This document shows, piece by piece, positions 59,746 through 64,000 of a stretch of DNA of 64,000 bases. The DNA lies in NCBI RefSeq assembly GCF_901709675.1, contig NC_051105.1, positions 6,873,104 through 6,937,103 on the forward strand. The letters are read 5' to 3'. The notes under the pieces are model-generated. The model searched no databases, was not told the DNA's origin, and worked only from the letters and a program-made list of their open reading frames with translations. Position numbers and translations under genes: made by a program. This stretch comes from Syngnathus acus. Taxonomy: Eukaryota > Chordata > Actinopteri > Syngnathiformes > Syngnathidae. The number at the start of each line of letters is the position of its first letter. Within the stretch, counting starts at the first letter, position 1.

Positions 59746-62700
59746 GTAAAAGAAGAAAAAAAAAAGGGGGGGGGGGGATATAAGAATAAAAGCTGAAGGC
59801 CCTTACACTGTTTTCATGGTGAATTATTGAAATGATCACTAAACGAGGTCAATTCTCTAAGATCTGCTTCTGATTGGCCTGCTTAGCATACTTCACATTT
59901 ATATAAGTGAAACTGTCGAGGTGGAATTTTAGGAGAATTCTAGGACCAATTCCACGGATGGACATGACTGCAAACTGCTGCAATTCCGAGGATGGGAAAG
60001 GCCTCAAAAGTGCAATTTATCTGCTCGAAAAAAAAAAAAAAAACTTCGAGGACATAGCATGGCTCAGTCGGCAATGACTTGATGGATTTTGCTATGTTCA
60101 GGGCCATGTTCTGCAGTGGTTTGAGAGAGAGTCAAGAGGAAAGGGTGGAGATGAAAGGACTGGACAGCGAGACAATGCGGACTCTTCTGCAATATACTTA
60201 CACCAGTCGGGCCCTCCTCACTCACTCAAATGTGCAGAGTGTACTGGAAGCAGCCAGTCAGTTTCAGGTGAGCAATACCTAAAAGCACCACTGGAAGACA
60301 GTATTACGATGCAAACTCTTTCCTGTTCACTCGGTCAATTAAAGCTGCCTCAAAGGGTGAGCAATAACGATATTGTAGTTGTTGTGGTCAGCAGTGCGAT
60401 ACAATGAATAACTTGGCAGTTAATAAATGGAAATATGTTGATGAAAACATTGTTTGTATATTATTACAAGATTTACAAAATACTACAGCTGTAAAAATGT
60501 ATTTCCTTTCTGTCTATAATATATTTCAAGCAATGCCGTAATTCTGATCTATCACTCACTCAGTTTTTACTAGTTCCCAACTGGTAGCGCAAGATCATGT
60601 TTGCAATAGAAAAAAGGAAGTAAGAGTTTCATACTTGTGTAACAAAACAGGTTAAGTTAGGGCATTTTTTTTTCTTTATCCTTCTTAAAATTGCTGTAAT
60701 GTATTTGTTTGTGTTGTTTCTCGTAGTTTTTGCGTGTGGTGGATGCATGTGTTGGCTACCTGAGCAGATCCCTGCAAGCGGATACTTGCATTGGCATCCT
60801 CAACCTGGCGGATCGCTACGACCTTCGCACTCTGAAGACCAAGGCTCAGGACTACGTCGCCTCTCAGTTCTCCCAGGTGGTCGAGCAGCAGGAATTTGTG
60901 GAAGTGGCGGCCGAGTCACTTGGGAACATCCTGCAGAGGGACGATCTGGACGTGAAGTACGAGGAGTGTGTTTTCGAGGGCCTCATGCGCTGGGTGAGAG
61001 CCGAGCGGGACGAGCGACGCCACTTACTAGCCGGGTTGCTTTCGTTCGTGCGGCTGCCCTTGTTGGAGCCGGCGTACTTTGTGGACAAAGTGGAGGGTGA
61101 TGAACTCATCCGCAGCTGCAGCGAAAGCTTTCCTCTTCTGCAGGAGGCCCGCATGTTTCACCTCTCCGGAAGGGAGGTTAGTATCAGCATATGGATGAAA
61201 GCAGGGGTGTGCAAACTTTTTCTTCCAAGGCTGCAAAGGAATTGTATGTGATCACAAAACTGTTCTTTACATTTCTTGCTTTAGGTGGTTTCTGAACGAA
61301 CCAAACCGCGCATGCGCCACTTCCTGTCAGAGGTGTTCCTCATCATTGGAGGCTGCACTAAAGATGACCGCTTCATTTCTACCGTCACATGTTTGGACCC
61401 ACTCAGACGCAGCAGGCTCGATGTTGCTAGGCTACCGGGAACAGGCATGGAGGAGGAGGCTCAGAACAGGAAATGGGTGGAGTTTGCTTACACCACCTTT
61501 CGCAATGAACTCTATATATCTGGTGAGACGGTAGTTTGTATATTTTTTAACCACTGCCACCAGAAACTGTTGATTTTCAAGAGACAGGACAGCCCCCACA
61601 AAACTGTCAGGAGAGGTCTTCTAGATTTATTTGACATTTTAAAAAATAGTCAGCTTCCAACTTTTTAAAATAAAAACGTTTTGGGGAAGGCTCTTTCGTG
61701 TTCCCAATGCAGAGTAAGGTCCAAATAAAACATGGTGTGGCAGAACTTGCACAAAACCAGAAAAAATATAAAGCAAGCAGGCCCATTCTCAAACCAAACA
61801 TCAGCACCTATTTGAAATTTCACTCTGGACGAATGGACAAAAATTGCCACACACACTACAGCATGTGAGGTATGTAAGTAAAATGTTTCTTGAATGCTCC
61901 TGTAGGAGGTAAAGAGACCCAGACGGATGTTTGGAAATACAACGGTGCTCTGGACAAGTGGATTCCAATCGAGCCTCTGACGACAGGCCGATGGCGGCAC
62001 AAAATGGCCGTCCAAGGCGGGAGGGTGTACGCACTAGGCGGGTTCGATGGCGTGCGTAGGCTCGATTCCGTCGAGGCCTACGACCCTTTCCACAACCGTT
62101 GGACGCAGGTAAGCAGGCACTCAATTTCACTCTCATAGTGGCCTGAAGGAAGTAAAGTTAAACAATCCTAGTCCATGTATCTAAAGACAAAAAATAGAAC
62201 ATATAGCTTTCCTATCTGTGCAGGTGGCGCCACTCGCAGTGGGTGTGAGCTCCTTTGCTGCTGCGAGCTTCGACAGGTGGATCTACGTGATCGGTGGCGG
62301 GCCCAACGGAAAGCTGGCGACAGATTTGGTTCAACGTTGGGAACCCGGAACGGACATTTGGGAGCGGCGGGCGCCGATTCCCATCGAAACCAAGTGCACC
62401 AATGCTGTCAGCTTCAAGAATTGCATCTATGTAGTTGGCAAGTTTTATGTAAACATTAGACCAGTGCAATTCATGTGGGACAGGGACGGAGCCCTGTGGT
62501 ACACATTTTTGGGGTATTGTCTTTATGAAAGGTTTAAAATCTAAATATGCCCCAAACTATGATCCCAAATATCATTTCAAAGTCATGTTGTTTTAACCAA
62601 AATAACATTGTACCTAAATTGAAATTTACAGAAAAGGCCGTAAAAGGCAATGCGCTCATTCAATGAAGGTTTGTCCTCCTCTTTGTCCCCACAGGTGGCG

Positions 62701-62999
62701 CCATGCACAGCATATATTGCTACACCCCTCAGTCAGACTCCTGGTCTGTTGTGACAGGTCTGGGCGATAGGGCTAGCTGCGCCATCGCTGCCTGCAACAA
62801 CAAACTCTTCATCACAGGAGGCCGCGATAACAAGAACCATGTCATCTCCACAGTCATGTGCTGGGATGTGGATGAAGGAGTCTTGACAGAAGAATGTGCT
62901 TTGCCCGTGGGCGTGTCGCACCACGGCAGTGTCACACTGCTGAAGTCCTACACACACGTGCACAGAGTGGCACCTGTGTCTGACCACCAAAGAATTTGA
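59504..62999 (+). CDS. klhl6: klhl6: kelch-like protein 6 (BTB-BACK-kelch), complete
   Basis: KLHL6 is a substrate adaptor for a cullin-3 ubiquitin ligase in the cytoplasm. In mammals it is enriched in B cells and needed for B-cell receptor signalling and germinal-centre responses. Exons: 59504-59745, 60102-60267, 60727-61176, 61285-61522, 61906-62108, 62224-62437, 62695-62999. The join is 1818 nt: 605 residues plus stop, against about 621 in human. BTB about 37-155 ([20 protein letters not shown]), BACK about 160-262, six kelch blades from about 299 ([66 protein letters not shown]). [18 protein letters not shown] and VSERTKPRM identify KLHL6 rather than other KLHLs. The start at 59504 (MSDSLERM) lines up with the human N-terminus. 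The frame is also open upstream to an ATG at 59318, probably across a 5' UTR. Intron 6 uses a GC donor. No AATAAA is seen before the transposon at 63277. Confidence 0.96.
60102..60267 (+). CDS. klhl6: klhl6 coding exon 2: rest of BTB core
   Basis: 166 nt, acceptor TTCAG, donor GTGAGC, ending in phase 0. It encodes [20 protein letters not shown] through VLEAASQFQ, the second half of the BTB fold, which binds cullin-3. Confidence 0.95.
60727..61176 (+). CDS. klhl6: klhl6 coding exon 3: end of BTB and whole BACK domain
   Basis: 450 nt, acceptor CGTAG, donor GTTAGT, phase 0 at both ends. [12 protein letters not shown] leads into the BACK domain ([22 protein letters not shown]-like region, [24 protein letters not shown]) and finishes [12 protein letters not shown]. 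Confidence 0.96.
61285..61522 (+). CDS. klhl6: klhl6 coding exon 4: linker and first kelch repeat
   Basis: 238 nt, acceptor TTTAG, donor GTGAGA, ending in phase 1. [13 protein letters not shown], then the first blade [15 protein letters not shown] and [15 protein letters not shown], then the start of blade 2 (NELYIS). Confidence 0.96.
61906..62108 (+). CDS. klhl6: klhl6 coding exon 5: kelch repeats 2-3
   Basis: 203 nt, acceptor TGTAG, donor [19 protein letters not shown] and [20 protein letters not shown] with the double-Gly, Tyr and Trp pattern of kelch blades. Confidence 0.96.
62224..62437 (+). CDS. klhl6: klhl6 coding exon 6: kelch repeats 3-4 (GC donor)
   Basis: 214 nt, acceptor TGCAG. 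It ends TATGTAGTTG in phase 1 followed by GCAAGT, a GC-type donor. This is the only junction that continues in frame to GGAMHSIY in exon 7. It encodes [12 protein letters not shown] and [15 protein letters not shown]. Confidence 0.93.
62695..62999 (+). CDS. klhl6: klhl6 coding exon 7: kelch repeats 5-6 and C-terminus
   Basis: 305 nt, acceptor [35 protein letters not shown], then [19 protein letters not shown] and stop TGA at 62997. SHHGSVT and KSYTH are the usual KLHL6 ending. Confidence 0.96.
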
Positions 63000-63276
63000 A
63001 ACGAATGACATTGGGTGTCCCTTTAGCCCAGCGAGAGACAAAATCTTGGAGCTCCTGAACTCCTCTGATTCAGCTATTGTTGGAAAACTCCTTGCACGGA
63101 CATCATCATCTCGATACCTGGTCTATGGACTTCAATTGAAGTCAAAACGTTTCTTTTCACTGACATGTTTTGGTCGAAACACAGTTGTCTTCTGATTAAT
63201 ATTCATTTGTGGATTATGAATTATTAAGCCGAAAAGAAACTTTTGCTAATTTTACCCAAACAAGTACTTATATTTA
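63000..63276 (+). other. klhl6 3' UTR / downstream flank
   Basis: About 280 bp between the klhl6 stop and the hAT-like element. No AATAAA or ATTAAA was seen, so either a variant signal is used or the 3' UTR runs into the transposon. Confidence 0.5.
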
Positions 63277-64000
63277 GGGATGCACCGAAAATTCGGCCAC
63301 CGAAAATTTTCGGCCGAAAATGACCCAAAAGTGCATTTTCGGTTTTTGGCCGAAAGACCTAAATCACCGAAACAACACGGCCGAAACTTGTGATGACGTG
63401 AGCAAACAGCGCAGCCAGCACGCGGGAAAACGGGATAAGAGCCAGCATGTCTGCGGTGTGGACTGATTTCACTAGCTCAGAGAAAGACCCACGGATAGCG
63501 ATTTGCAAAACATGCAATGCTGAAATTTCAATCTGCAAAAAGTTTCTCCACGTCGGGTTTAATTCATCACCTGAAATCCAAACATCCCGATCGCCATTCT
63601 GAATATGAGAAGAAGGCGACACAGAAAAGGAAACTGACACCGAGCACGCCCACTCCGTCTGTGGCGGACGTTTTTGAAAAGGCAAGTTAAGTTTGTGCAT
63701 CCACAATTCTTGGTGGATTTGTTGTTGATAAAGGCTATGGTAACCATTGTTTTGATACACTTTTATGTTGTACACACAGAACAAAATGTAAAAGGCACTT
63801 GACTTATGCACTTTGTGTTTTTATAAGAGAACATATTTAATTTTACAGTCTTTCAGCAGGCCAGTCAGTTATAAGCCTGTAAATTATTATTTAATGTACA
63901 CGAGTGGGGTCAAGTTAAACATTTTATTTTTATTTTATTTTTGAATTTTAATTTATATTGTGCATTGTTGTAATGTCAGTGCTAAATCAATATTTTCATA
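63277..64000 (+). mobile_element. 5' part of a degenerate hAT transposon with BED zinc finger remnant
   Basis: The element starts AGGGATGCACCGAAAATTCG with inverted CCGAAAATTTTCGG motifs, typical of hAT termini in fish. From 63447 the plus strand encodes MSAVWTDFTSSEKDPRIAIC then KTCNAEIS (Cys-X2-Cys). After a frameshift near 63545 it continues TSGLIHHLKSKHPDRH (the His ligands) and EKKATQKRKLTPSTPTPSV. Together this is the BED-type zinc finger and linker of an hAT transposase, broken by the frame change. The catalytic part would lie beyond the right edge or is lost. Confidence 0.75.

Noticed and set aside
63359-63811. 150-codon minus-strand open frame at the right edge
   Set aside because: Lies antisense to the BED-finger remnant of the hAT element. 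The plus-strand reading matches a known family, this one does not.

Overview
This is eukaryotic, vertebrate nuclear DNA, most likely from a ray-finned (teleost) fish. It has spliced genes with GT-AG introns, long AT-rich introns, long dinucleotide and tetranucleotide microsatellites, and degenerate Tc1/mariner-like and hAT-like DNA transposon copies and MITEs of the kind common in fish. Nothing bacterial, plasmid, phage or CRISPR-like is present. The species cannot be fixed from sequence alone.

Three protein-coding genes can be supported. (1) The 5' end of igsf3 lies on the minus strand: a signal-peptide exon at 39524-39563, the first Ig-V exon at 21662-22042 and the second Ig-V exon at 2396-2815. 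The remaining exons lie beyond the left edge. Introns 1 and 2 are about 17.5 and 18.8 kb and fill most of the window. (2) A complete, compact EWI-family gene, closest to CD101/IGSF2, lies on the minus strand at 51278-58203. It has ten coding exons: signal peptide, eight Ig-V exons, and one transmembrane plus tail exon. All nine introns are phase 1, and the joined frame is 3411 nt (1136 aa plus stop). (3) A complete klhl6 lies on the plus strand at 59504-62999, with seven coding exons and 605 aa, encoding BTB, BACK and six kelch repeats.

Layout from left to right: igsf3 intron 3 (partial), Ig2 exon, 19-kb intron, Ig1 exon, 17-kb intron, signal exon and CpG-rich promoter area (to about 40 kb); an 11-kb intergenic stretch with transposon relics; the CD101-like gene; a 1.3-kb divergent intergenic region; klhl6; and the start of a degenerate hAT transposon with a BED zinc finger reaching the right edge.

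The two Ig genes are same-strand tandem paralogues, shown by the same exon phases and an equal 420-nt Ig2 exon carrying the Glu-Trp-Ile motif. The CD101-like gene and klhl6 are head to head. Both have leukocyte roles in mammals, and the DNA between them carries an exact kappaB-type site, a PU.1-type ETS site and an inverted ETS pair. A shared immune-cell promoter is therefore an attractive but untested idea. Other points worth checking are MITEs making up most of two introns of the CD101-like gene, one ending 12 nt from a splice donor, and a GC-AG intron in klhl6. I found no wholly new system.
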